Source: Desulfarculales bacterium UBA696
GTDB taxonomy: Bacteria; Desulfobacterota; Syntrophobacteria; Syntrophobacterales; Syntrophobacteraceae
Direction: 5' to 3'
DNA: 35,291 nt
Assembly: GCA_002298995.1 (NCBI GenBank)
Contig: DBMO01000024.1
Coordinates: 110,108 to 145,398, forward strand
The number at the start of each line of letters is the position of its first letter. Positions within the stretch are counted from its first letter, which is position 1. Under the pieces are notes generated by a model. That model was not told the origin of the DNA. It searched no databases and saw only the letters and a list, made by a program, of their open reading frames with translations. Shown one piece after another: positions 16,901 through 23,696 of this stretch. The translations under genes and the position numbers were made by a program.

Positions 16901-18410
16901 CCTTGATTCTCACAGCAACCACCGCCTGGCGGGGGTACTGGAAGGGATCGAAAAATACTTCGCGCACGCAGCTGAGAAAGGACCGGTCCCCCATCATATT
17001 GGAATCAGCATTGGGGCCGCACCTGGTAATCAATATCTCGTACTGGCCCTTTTGACCGCTTGGGACCGTGTACTTATACGTGTATGTAACCGGCTCGCTC
17101 TTCGAGCCGACATGCCTTACCCAATTGGGGGTCACGCTGCTGTAGTTTTCAACTACCTGCTCGGTCCAGTTATAAATAGTCGTGCCGTATCCTGCCGGAG
17201 GAGGACCCATCCAGTGCCAGGTAATAGTGGGATCCGAGCCGGAAACTTCGCCTTCCATGTGAGCCAGGTAATCATCAGAGGGATGGCCGGTGATGTTCCA
17301 CCAGTAAGTGGTGGAACCGATGGTTATTTTCTTGCCCTCCGACCACCGGGACCAATTCCCGTACTGATCGCCGTATTCGACCAGGGAATAGGTTTCCTGT
17401 TCAGCTCCCTTGGTCACGTCGATCCAGGTGGGGTCGCCGAATTTTCGGACCTGGATGGCCATGTCGACCGCCATCTCCTGGAGCGTGGAAGATGTCTCTG
17501 AAGCCTTCCAGAGACCGTAAGGAAAAGAAAGGTCCACCTCGATCCCGTCAAAATCGTTTCCGACCGTAACGAAGGTGTACGTGGTCTGGAAGCGGATTTC
17601 CACCGAACTGGCATACTCTGTCTTGGTGTCGGTAAATCCGCTCATGGCCGCCTGGCCCAGAGTCCCGTACTTGCACTGGATTGAGACGTCTTTGAAGTTT
17701 GCAGCCGGCTGGTCGTTTATGTGGAAGTCGCCCAAGCCGGCAACCGGCCCGAGGCCTATGCAGATGATTGCATTGAGAAACTGGTCGTAGCCCAGCGTCT
17801 CGATAAACGAGGAGATGATATTGCCGTAGACCTTATGGAAGCCGTACCACCTGGCAAGCGGGATTCCCTGTTGCTCGGTATTCTGGGGAGACCAGGCATA
17901 AGCCTGGGAATCCTTGGATGAATCAGAAGAACTGGTAGAGCCGGCAGTAGTGGGCGGAAGCAGGGCGTTTACGACCAGGCCGCCGGCTAGCATCAAGGCG
18001 CCGGTAAGAAGTCCGGTCAAAAGTGTATTGCCCCAGAATATGGTAAAACCCATGAGCCAGGGAGCGACAAACATTGCGACGGCCGCGACGGCGATCATGA
18101 GAACTGCTCGAAGGATACCCTTAGCCCCGCCGCCGCCCCCGGAAAGGGCCGCAACTATCATTACATAATCGCCAGCCCTCGGATAGGTGAACGCCAGCCT
18201 GTCCTCCGGCGCCAGGACCCCGTTTAGATAGACGATTGCCGGCAGATCGGAAGGAAAGTGTTTGAGCCGCAAATCCAGAAGCGACATCGGCTCGGCAAGC
18301 GGCACAAGGACCGTGTCGCGCAGATCCCGGCGAAAGGGGTGCTCCATTACGGCTAAAGACAGTTGCGGGTTGCGCGTTGCGAGCGATGGTTCAGGGAGAA
18401 GACGGTCCAT
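13911..18410 (-). CDS. Tail tip / host-specificity protein J-like, with gpI-like N-terminus
   Basis: The 1499-residue protein is the central tail-tip (lambda gpJ-like) component. Residues about 42-90 look like a beta-grasp domain (AIVYLNGVLAPEDR, PRAGDYVMIVAA) ending in SGGGGGAKG, followed by hydrophobic helices (99-152), as in gpI-type proteins. Residues ~200-800 are the J core (TFNGGFDFDCTMWEA, YVNSENGYQRDKLT). A beta-rich module (~815-1005, opening NLLLWSEQLNNPYW) interrupts it and resembles carbohydrate-binding inserts of tail proteins. Two fibronectin-III-like domains follow (~1125 and ~1227). The ATG at 18410 is supported by AGGAG nine bases upstream. The next in-frame ATG (18347) would give a leader-free protein but has no ribosome binding site. 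Codons 10-19 come from a heptamer repeat. Confidence 0.85.
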   Translation of the reverse strand: MDRLLPEPSLATRNPQLSLAVMEHPFRRDLRDTVLVPLAEPMSLLDLRLKHFPSDLPAIVYLNGVLAPEDRLAFTYPRAGDYVMIVAALSGGGGGAKGILRAVLMIAVAAVAMFVAPWLMGFTIFWGNTLLTGLLTGALMLAGGLVVNALLPPTTAGSTSSSDSSKDSQAYAWSPQNTEQQGIPLARWYGFHKVYGNIISSFIETLGYDQFLNAIICIGLGPVAGLGDFHINDQPAANFKDVSIQCKYGTLGQAAMSGFTDTKTEYASSVEIRFQTTYTFVTVGNDFDGIEVDLSFPYGLWKASETSSTLQEMAVDMAIQVRKFGDPTWIDVTKGAEQETYSLVEYGDQYGNWSRWSEGKKITIGSTTYWWNITGHPSDDYLAHMEGEVSGSDPTITWHWMGPPPAGYGTTIYNWTEQVVENYSSVTPNWVRHVGSKSEPVTYTYKYTVPSGQKGQYEILITRCGPNADSNMMGDRSFLSCVREVFFDPFQYPRQAVVAVRIKASEQISGSFKFSCAGKMSIVQVWNGSEWSIQWSDNPAWVAFDIFTQPLIQGDGTADSPWKAVRFDGIDPSRMDLSKFKEWADFCDDYVPDGKGGVEKRITFNGGFDFDCTMWEAALRVCQVGRSVPIWTGVHLTIAIDKPADPVNLYSVGNINETKFRETFLPIEERATEIEVDYVNSENGYQRDKLTVYHPDLAGNQYRATLDLFGITKPSEVWRAGMYRLNCNKYLIRTAEIDVDLEALNAQIGDVVYIQHDIPKWGEGGRLTGASANAATVDKTVTIAGGSNYKLMLRLAEDVVHEKAVLNRVSGSVLVVKSSNLLLWSEQLNNPYWNINLNEGISADTLEMAAPNGLGAAEKITETAVDGIHCLGRSPVNISIDETYTFSIFLKYAGRKYISLILDDGGANGIHAIFDLQAGAVAKYVSANGNATAVDCGMEWGIGGWLRCWIKGTSSAAGDWARIALAFCQDANSGWYPTYAGDTARAVYAWGAQFELGDISPYTLTTDTAQPGSAFDDSAPFNAGGPYFVGNTVRFGGKIFVCIQNTPPIPPSPPDAAFWSLTGDCPVPEKYDVYAFGEVNSLVKKFRITEMSLKQDDQKATLTLVEYRDEIYEFETIDPGLNDYLHGLPPLAPPTGLKVEEFTEYEYGVSYTRAVFTWQRPKDARIGRYRVWIHNKVIGWKELGVVYGTSHVFKSFDPGLYDFFVRSEAGTGQVSVTAYILKQIYGKLTPPSNVSNFHVNVIGGIASLTWDEVADRDLAFYVIKYSPATSGAIWEQATIVANYVPPRTTMFQTPARVGTYLIKAGDKNGRQSASAAKAVTTISAITGLTPAGSLSNSPAFAGAMTNVTTDESGFLIISVPSHLSDISLVSQLKDFATLDDSLHSIGAYVLSGTLDCGSVATYRIMATIDSTARNYLDKMSQWKSVADRSSFSGGDIENVDVKAFIRRKSLAGDAWSDYTQFTAGDFLGRYFEFKIVLSTTEYNTTPVVKSVTFNAYLPA
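18362..18382 (+). repeat. Period-7 array inside the 5' end of the tip-protein gene
   Basis: Three consecutive heptamers GTTGCGG, GTTGCGC and GTTGCGA on the plus strand. Read on the minus strand they encode part of SLATRNPQLS at the start of the tip protein. The orientation is opposite to the array at 18844-18878. Confidence 0.75.
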
Positions 18411-18884
18411 TTATCTTATCTCCTCTGCGCTCTTTGCGTTCTCTGTGGTGAAATCAGCCTCCCAGAAGCCGGTTATCCTGTGCGACCAGGCGGGGGAGTC
18501 GAGCCGCTCTATTCCGACCCTCATTTTTGGAAGAATGTGAATGAACCGGGTATTGTAGCCGTCCGGAACCACCATGCCAATGTGGGTGGTGTAGCGCGGA
18601 TGGAGCTTGAAAGTTGCAAAGCTGTAGGGCAGCGGGCCCGGAAGCAGCGCAAATGGGCAGTTTAGCCTTGCGTGTTCGAGGGAGTCGTGCATCACCTCGG
18701 GCAGATCTGTCGAGGCGTATCCTTCGGGGACATAGAGCCCGGCCCTCTTCCGAAGCTCGATCATAAGCCCATAGCAGTCATAGGCATCAGGCCCGCGACC
18801 GCCGTAGCGAAATTCCTTGCCGAGAAGATCTGAGTAGATGAACGGCGAACCCGCAACCGGCAACCCGCAGCCCGCAACAGTCAT
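18411..18884 (-). CDS. NlpC/P60 tail peptidase (gpK-like)
   Basis: The 157-residue protein is an NlpC/P60 cysteine peptidase, the domain found at the C-terminus of lambda gpK. The nucleophile region is GPDAYDCYGLMIEL (Cys near residue 33) and the histidine is in THIGMVVPDGY, with FIHI following. A JAB domain, present in lambda gpK, is absent. It should cleave peptidoglycan peptides during DNA entry or process a tail protein. The ATG at 18884 overlaps the gpL-like stop and has GGAGG 8 bases upstream; an in-frame GTG one codon earlier is less likely. Both ends look grafted: residues 2-12 (TVAGCGLPVAG) are read from a heptamer array, and the C-terminal DFTTENAKSAEEIR from a nonamer array. Confidence 0.83.
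   Translation of the reverse strand: MTVAGCGLPVAGSPFIYSDLLGKEFRYGGRGPDAYDCYGLMIELRKRAGLYVPEGYASTDLPEVMHDSLEHARLNCPFALLPGPLPYSFATFKLHPRYTTHIGMVVPDGYNTRFIHILPKMRVGIERLDSPAWSHRITGFWEADFTTENAKSAEEIR
18419..18450 (-). repeat. Period-9 array at the NlpC / tip-protein junction
   Basis: On the minus strand nonamers ACCACAGAG, AACGCAAAG and AGCGCAGAG follow TTC. Because nine is a multiple of three they keep frame and encode TTE-NAK-SAE at the end of the NlpC protein. The edge GCAGAGGAGATAAG supplies the AGGAG for the next gene. This is a dispersed intergenic repeat type found in several bacterial phyla. Confidence 0.8.
18844..18878 (-). repeat. Period-7 array inside the 5' end of the NlpC gene
   Basis: Five consecutive heptamers on the minus strand, GTTGCGG, GCTGCGG, GTTGCCG, GTTGCGG and GTTCGCC. 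They start two codons after the NlpC ATG and are translated as VAGCGLPVAGS. This is the clearest heptamer array in the window. Confidence 0.85.
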
Positions 18885-19495
18885 CACATCACCCTCCAGC
18901 CCTTCTGGTTGAGCCCCCGATAGCCGCCGAATCTGGCGGTATTATTGAGGGCTTCGCAGCGCTTGAATGTGCGGTTGCATTGGGTTTCGGCGCCCGAATA
19001 GGCACACTCGAAACTCTTGAAGTCCCAGTTGCAGTGAAGGGCGATGAAGCGGTAGGGAGGATACCTCCTTCGAAGTGGGCTTGCCGCGCCAAGGTTAAAG
19101 GTCACCCACTCGGCGTCCGCCTCGGTTGAGAGAACCGAGAAGGTCATATCGAGCTCGGTGAAGTCTTCGGAAAGATGCCCGGCGTTTACCACTTGGACCT
19201 GCACCTCGGCCCCGACCGCTCCATCGAGCTGCTCGAGGTATGCGTGAACGAGCTGCGTCACATTGCACACCCGAAGCGATATGGTCGGAATCTCCCCCTT
19301 GCTCGTCTGTTTTGTCGCATCGAGATAGAAGGGGAACGCCGTATAGACCTGGCCGCCAAACGTCACATCCTCGTTATTCGAGCAAAAATAGAGATGCACC
19401 CCGGCTGAGAGCGTAATGTGCAGGAGCACAACCCACGGATCTGGCGTGTAGAGTTTGTTCTTTTCGCGGACAATTGTTGTTGGAAGGGTTTTCAC
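18884..19495 (-). CDS. Minor tail protein L-like, four-cysteine (Fe-S type)
   Basis: The 203-residue protein matches the lambda gpL role by position (just before NlpC and J) and by its C-terminal cysteine signature C-x8-C-x8-C-x6-C (HCNWDFKSFEC, then AETQC and FKRC, about residues 150-180) followed by NTARFGGYRGL. Lambda gpL binds an iron-sulphur cluster through such cysteines, so the same is likely here. The N-terminal half is a beta-domain (WVVLLHITLSAGVHLYFCSN). The start is GTG at 19495, and GTGA overlaps the stop of the preceding gene, indicating translational coupling. GTA and DUF2163-type proteins occupy the same slot, but the cysteine pattern favours gpL. Confidence 0.78.
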   Translation of the reverse strand: MKTLPTTIVREKNKLYTPDPWVVLLHITLSAGVHLYFCSNNEDVTFGGQVYTAFPFYLDATKQTSKGEIPTISLRVCNVTQLVHAYLEQLDGAVGAEVQVQVVNAGHLSEDFTELDMTFSVLSTEADAEWVTFNLGAASPLRRRYPPYRFIALHCNWDFKSFECAYSGAETQCNRTFKRCEALNNTARFGGYRGLNQKGWRVM

Positions 19496-19830
19496 TGCGT
19501 CACGTCCTGAACGAAAATCAATTGCCCGTAGAGAATCGTGCGTTTCTTGCCGGAGTCGGTCATCTGGACGTCGTAGTCGAAGACGCCGGTGCTTGCAGCC
19601 ATCTGGTCGGTCAAGGCAAAATCGATGATGCCGGCGGCGGGGGATCCGACTGCCGTGCCGTCAACCTGAAAGGCATAGTCGGATGTGCCTTTTTTTGCCG
19701 GCATGATGGCTGAGAGCTTGAATGTCTTGCCGGTAAGGTCCAATGGCATGCTGTTCTGGGTAAGCCGCAGGGTCAGGCCGTATGTATCGCCGCGAAACCG
19801 TTTAATTTCCAGCTTGGTTGGCATTATCAT
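19492..19830 (-). CDS. Small beta-sandwich baseplate-type protein (BppU N-terminal-like)
   Basis: The 112-residue protein begins MIMPTKLEIKRFRGDTYGL and contains LTGKTFKLSAIMPAKKG and GVFDYDVQMTDSGKKRTI, an alternating beta pattern like the N-terminal domain of baseplate upper proteins. Its ATG overlaps the stop of the 56-residue gene (ATGA), and its own stop overlaps the GTG of the gpL-like gene, so three genes are translationally coupled. The assignment is by pattern only; a structural role in the tail tip is inferred from context. Confidence 0.55.
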   Translation of the reverse strand: MIMPTKLEIKRFRGDTYGLTLRLTQNSMPLDLTGKTFKLSAIMPAKKGTSDYAFQVDGTAVGSPAAGIIDFALTDQMAASTGVFDYDVQMTDSGKKRTILYGQLIFVQDVTQ

Positions 19831-19997
19831 TCTATTACCTCCACGCGGATTTGCGCGTCATCGACCTTGATCTCTACGGCGCCGGGCTCCTGGACGTCCA
19901 CCGCGATCGCGCCGTCAACTACGGCCACATCGAATGCAGAAATCATTATGACCTCACCTTCATCGCCTGCGAGCCAATCGGGGAACATGCCGCTCAT
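19827..19997 (-). CDS. 56-residue acidic phage protein, coupled on both sides
   Basis: The short open frame from ATG 19997 to TGA 19827 starts MSGMFPDWLAGDEGEV and ends EIKVDDAQIRVEVIE. Its ATG overlaps the stop of the 188-residue gene (ATGA), and its TGA overlaps the ATG of the next gene in the same way. It fills a gap that would otherwise break the strict end-to-end packing of the operon, which is the main evidence that it is real. It is acidic and strand-rich in its second half. No family is recognised. Confidence 0.68.
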   Translation of the reverse strand: MSGMFPDWLAGDEGEVIMISAFDVAVVDGAIAVDVQEPGAVEIKVDDAQIRVEVIE

Positions 19998-20560
19998 TGC
20001 GGGGTCCTGGAGAGCTTGTCGGCCGAGATGTCAAACTCATGCAAGACTGTCACGCCATCATCGTCGTAGACCGTGACATGGGCCTTATCCGCCGACACCA
20101 CCGCTTTGTTGGTGAGCATCTTCCTGGCTCTGTTCGCCTCATTTGCGGCTGCATAGAGTGCATCTTCCTGGGCCTGGGTAAGAGCCCCGACAGCCCCGCC
20201 GCCTCCGGTTGCAACGACTGTTGATGCCGCGCTCTGGATCAGCAGGACCTGGACCCCGGCCGAGTAGGCGATTGGGTCACCTCCAGGGCCTCCGACGAGA
20301 TTTCCTCCGGCAACTTTTGCGATATAGTTTCCGGGCCAGAAATGTAGCTGCCAGTCCCCCAGTAGTTCGACGGTGATACCGACGCTAACGTCAGCGCCGA
20401 GGGACTCTTTTCCGCTGGCTCTTGCGATCTGCCCATAGGTTATCCCCTGCTCTGAAGACTCCGCATCCCTGATGGCGTCAATTAGGTCCTGCATCGCCAC
20501 CTCGGCCCGCGGGTAAGTTACTTCGATGAGGCTGCTTGCGAAATCGACTGAGTAGGCCAT
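19994..20560 (-). CDS. Conserved phage baseplate/fibre-associated protein (188 aa)
   Basis: The protein has an N-terminal helical part (LIEVTYPRAEVAMQDLIDAIRDAE), then a beta module VGITVELLGDWQLHFWPGNYI and GGNLVGGPGGDPIAYSAG with VQVLLIQSAAST. This resembles modules in phage baseplate and collagen-like fibre proteins. A coiled or helical stretch (ALTQAQEDALYAAANEANRAR) and a short beta domain (AHVTVYDDDGVTVLHEF) end it. It starts 2 bases after the stop of the 1043-residue gene. It probably forms part of the tail tip and links fibres to it; the function is inferred from context. Confidence 0.55.
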   Translation of the reverse strand: MAYSVDFASSLIEVTYPRAEVAMQDLIDAIRDAESSEQGITYGQIARASGKESLGADVSVGITVELLGDWQLHFWPGNYIAKVAGGNLVGGPGGDPIAYSAGVQVLLIQSAASTVVATGGGGAVGALTQAQEDALYAAANEANRARKMLTNKAVVSADKAHVTVYDDDGVTVLHEFDISADKLSRTPQ

Positions 20561-20562
20561 AA

Positions 20563-23500
20563 CTAAGCCGCCACCGTGTCGAGGACCTGGGTTACAACAA
20601 CGGATAATCCATTGCTGGTAATCGTTCCGAATGTTTCGAAAGGCAGGTACTTGGGGGCGCCACTGGCTTTACGCACCCGAATCGTGACATCAATATCGCT
20701 GGTGTGGTTGTAATTGACGGCAACGGTCGATCCGGAAGCCTCGACGTTCATGATCTCCGTCCCATCAGAGGTTTTAAAAACCCTGCATCTGGAGCCTGCC
20801 ACAACGCCGGTGAGTGCTACGGCGACAAGCGTCCCATCCTTATCAGTGATCTTTGCCGTGCAGGAACCGCCGTTAACGGCCTGAAAGTCTTTTGAGCCAA
20901 GGCTAATTGCCTTGCCCGCCCCTGAGAGAATGCAGCCGTCAACACTCAGGTCGTATGCGCAGACGAAGTTTACTCCGTCGATTGTCGAGAAAAAGTCAAC
21001 TTTATCGAGGTTCGCTTCCAATGCCAGGTTGTACTGGCAGTAGTCGTAGAGTTCCTGGATAGTATGGTTTTCGGAGACGGTTATCAGGGCAGATGCATGA
21101 TTAATTGTGATGCCCGTATAGGCTGCGACTGTTGCCTCGGTGGGCTGGGTTATGAACGGATTGGGCGATAGTGTTGGGATTTCACCGTAAATGTAGGTCA
21201 AAATTTCGGTGACGAGCTTGGTCAATTCAAAGAAGATGTAGCCGTATTTCCTAGACCGAAGAATTAGGGTATCCCAAGTCACACTCGCATTCGCCCCGGT
21301 AGCATCGGTTCTCTGGCTGAGACTGAAGGTTATCTGGTTGTTGGAGGTAAGCGAAGTGAACGCGTTCACCAGCTTTTGTATTCCGGTGTTTGCCGCAGCC
21401 TGGACAGAACTTGTCGAGCCGTCGTCAAACGAGACGACCATCGCCGGAAGATCGTTGGCCCCTCCGTAGTACGCTGCATTGTTGATCTGACAGTTAATAA
21501 TTGCCGCGCACTTCGCATTGGCTACTGCTCCAGTCAAAAACGAATACCTATTGACCAATGAGCCTGCTGCCTGGAGCGTCTGCGCGACCAACTTTCCGGC
21601 TGAAGACCAGAACTTTCCCGCTGTAGTCCACGACTTGTGATCCCCGGCCACGCCGCCGCAGTTTCTAAACCTTAATGACGCCCCCTCGACTGTTTTAGTG
21701 TCCCACTGTCCGTTCACCTGAATCGTTCCGGCGGGGTGGTTCTCCTCCCAGTCAAAGATAGCACCGATTGGAAGGTTGTGCGTGTCTCCAATATTGGGCA
21801 TGACCATACCGTAACTGTTGCCGGATGCAATCACCTTAACGGCGCCAGGCGTGGGGCCAGCCCCAACTTGATTAGAGACAGAGCAAAGGTCGAAGGTGTT
21901 GTTCTTTAGGCTGAGGTTAAAAACAGTGTTATATAGGATGGCCGGGTAGGTGGCACTGCCGTAGTTCCCCCAGAACCTATTCCCCTCGATTATCCAGTAG
22001 GAACCGCAAGCACCGTTTACCACGGTGCCTCCACACTCGAAGATATTATTGGTAATGACGAACTTATTCAGGGTGCTTGAGTATGAGACGCTGAGCGGCA
22101 GATGCCCAATATTCGAATATGGGCACAAGGCCCAACAGCGGTCGATGGTGACCACATGCGATTTAAAATTAACGTCAGCATTGAATGGAGTCGCGGCGGA
22201 ATAGGCAATTGTTCCCCACCTACCAAAGTCTATATAGCTTATCTCGATGCCCTCCGGCGGGGGGTCAAAGCAGCCTGAAATTAGGTAAGATGGCGCACTC
22301 GCCGCAAGAGAGTTTCTGACTAGGCAGTGGGTGTGGACGTGTTTGCTCCGGTTAGTCGGGTCGTCATAGCTGCCGGCAAAGCCCAGGTAGTTCGGCTGGA
22401 TGCCGTTAAAAACATCGAACTCAACACCATCTATAACAAGGTTCGAGGGGCCGGCTAGAAAGAACCTCGGTATGGTCGTCGTGTTCCCGACGATCTTCAC
22501 GCCATAGGTCGAGTATTTAACTATAGGCGCTCCCGCTTTGCGTGTCCTCCCGAGGTTAGTCTTGAGCGTAACGACCGTGCCGGCAACGTAGTCAACCTGG
22601 TAGGTGGTCGCCTGCTCTGCGTAGTCGAAAGCTGTGCTCGAACCTCCTATTATTATGTTGTCGTTCTGGGCCCACCCCATTGGAGATACAGTGGTAATTA
22701 CCTTCTGCCCGGATGGGGCGTCTGCGGCAAGCACGGCCCTATTATCGGTCGGGCGTTCGCCGTAGAGGAAGAGGCTCATCTTTCGAGTGGTAAAGCTCCC
22801 GTTATACGAGTTAACGTAAATGCCGCTATATGTTCCAACGGTCGGGTTTACAAACGAGACCACCGCCTGATTAGCCGCTGGGATCCTGTTTGCGGCCGTC
22901 CCTATCCTGAAGCCGGAATGGCAGTTGAGGGCGATGGTGCCGTTTACTGTCAAAGTGTGAGGTGCCGCTGGAGGATTTTGCCAGACTATATTGGCCACAT
23001 TATCGGGGGTCGGAGTAGCGGAAGAAAGAGCCATCATGCCAATGCCGAAGGCGCCATTACCCGTGCTCAATACACCCCTGACCGTCGCAGTCCTGTCGAT
23101 GGTAAGAATGTCTTTGGCAATAACGCAGTCATTGTCGGAAAAAGACTTCTGCACGTCACACCAGACCAAAAATGACCAACTCGTCCCGCTGGAAGCTCCA
23201 AGAGAAAAGTCATTGGCCCTGTTCATCGTCCCCCTCGAAACCCTGAGCTGCCATTTGTAATGGCCAGAACTAACAGTGGCGCTTGCCACTTGATAAGGGG
23301 CAGTGAAGGTGAAAGGGACGAACCACCCCCACCCCGAGGCGTAGGTGGTGTTGTTGGTTATCTGCACCCCGGTAAGTTGCTTGCTCGCCCTGGTGACCCA
23401 CACATCGGGGCCTCCGGGATAGCCAGTATTTTCCTGCAACTCGACAAGAACGTCGTTGTAGAGGGAACCGGCCGGCATATTGCCTGATACCGAAGTATTG

Positions 23501-23694
23501 GTTGTCTGCAATGAAATTGCCGCACCAATACAATTAGCGGGGGAGGCAAGACTAAGAAACTGGAGGGGAATAGTCCTTGGCGTGGAGATTGAATTGCCAC
23601 TAGTATTCAGGGCCGCAAGATTGTACTCCTCGACATTATAGAAGCCGTTGACTGTCGAAAGCCCCACGTTTCCATTTGTGATGATGACAGCCAT
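20563..23694 (-). CDS. Large beta-rich tail spike-like protein (1043 aa)
   Basis: The N-terminal ~200 residues are a beta-sandwich (FYNVEEYNLAAL, HYKWQLRVSRGTM). Residues ~330-680 are Asn/Gly-rich with repeated short strands and turns (KFVITNNIFECGG, YWIIEGNRFWGNYG, LSLKNNTFDLC), the look of a right-handed parallel beta-helix as in tail spikes. The last ~170 residues contain TIQELYDYCQYNLALEA and a terminal module VTIRVRK...PFETFGTITSNGLSV that also ends the neighbouring 459-residue protein. No depolymerase catalytic residues could be assigned. It starts 2 bases after the previous stop without a visible ribosome binding site, suggesting translational coupling. A receptor- or surface-glycan-binding role is inferred. 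Confidence 0.6.
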   Translation of the reverse strand: MAVIITNGNVGLSTVNGFYNVEEYNLAALNTSGNSISTPRTIPLQFLSLASPANCIGAAISLQTTNTSVSGNMPAGSLYNDVLVELQENTGYPGGPDVWVTRASKQLTGVQITNNTTYASGWGWFVPFTFTAPYQVASATVSSGHYKWQLRVSRGTMNRANDFSLGASSGTSWSFLVWCDVQKSFSDNDCVIAKDILTIDRTATVRGVLSTGNGAFGIGMMALSSATPTPDNVANIVWQNPPAAPHTLTVNGTIALNCHSGFRIGTAANRIPAANQAVVSFVNPTVGTYSGIYVNSYNGSFTTRKMSLFLYGERPTDNRAVLAADAPSGQKVITTVSPMGWAQNDNIIIGGSSTAFDYAEQATTYQVDYVAGTVVTLKTNLGRTRKAGAPIVKYSTYGVKIVGNTTTIPRFFLAGPSNLVIDGVEFDVFNGIQPNYLGFAGSYDDPTNRSKHVHTHCLVRNSLAASAPSYLISGCFDPPPEGIEISYIDFGRWGTIAYSAATPFNADVNFKSHVVTIDRCWALCPYSNIGHLPLSVSYSSTLNKFVITNNIFECGGTVVNGACGSYWIIEGNRFWGNYGSATYPAILYNTVFNLSLKNNTFDLCSVSNQVGAGPTPGAVKVIASGNSYGMVMPNIGDTHNLPIGAIFDWEENHPAGTIQVNGQWDTKTVEGASLRFRNCGGVAGDHKSWTTAGKFWSSAGKLVAQTLQAAGSLVNRYSFLTGAVANAKCAAIINCQINNAAYYGGANDLPAMVVSFDDGSTSSVQAAANTGIQKLVNAFTSLTSNNQITFSLSQRTDATGANASVTWDTLILRSRKYGYIFFELTKLVTEILTYIYGEIPTLSPNPFITQPTEATVAAYTGITINHASALITVSENHTIQELYDYCQYNLALEANLDKVDFFSTIDGVNFVCAYDLSVDGCILSGAGKAISLGSKDFQAVNGGSCTAKITDKDGTLVAVALTGVVAGSRCRVFKTSDGTEIMNVEASGSTVAVNYNHTSDIDVTIRVRKASGAPKYLPFETFGTITSNGLSVVVTQVLDTVAA

Positions 23695-23696
23695 GA

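Noticed and set aside
18362..18878. Possible CRISPR array
   Set aside because: The repeat unit is only 7-9 bp, there are no spacers of 30-40 bp and no cas genes.
12670..23694. Possible diversity-generating retroelement acting on the fibre genes
   Set aside because: No reverse transcriptase, template repeat or adenine-biased variable C-terminus was found near the fibre genes.
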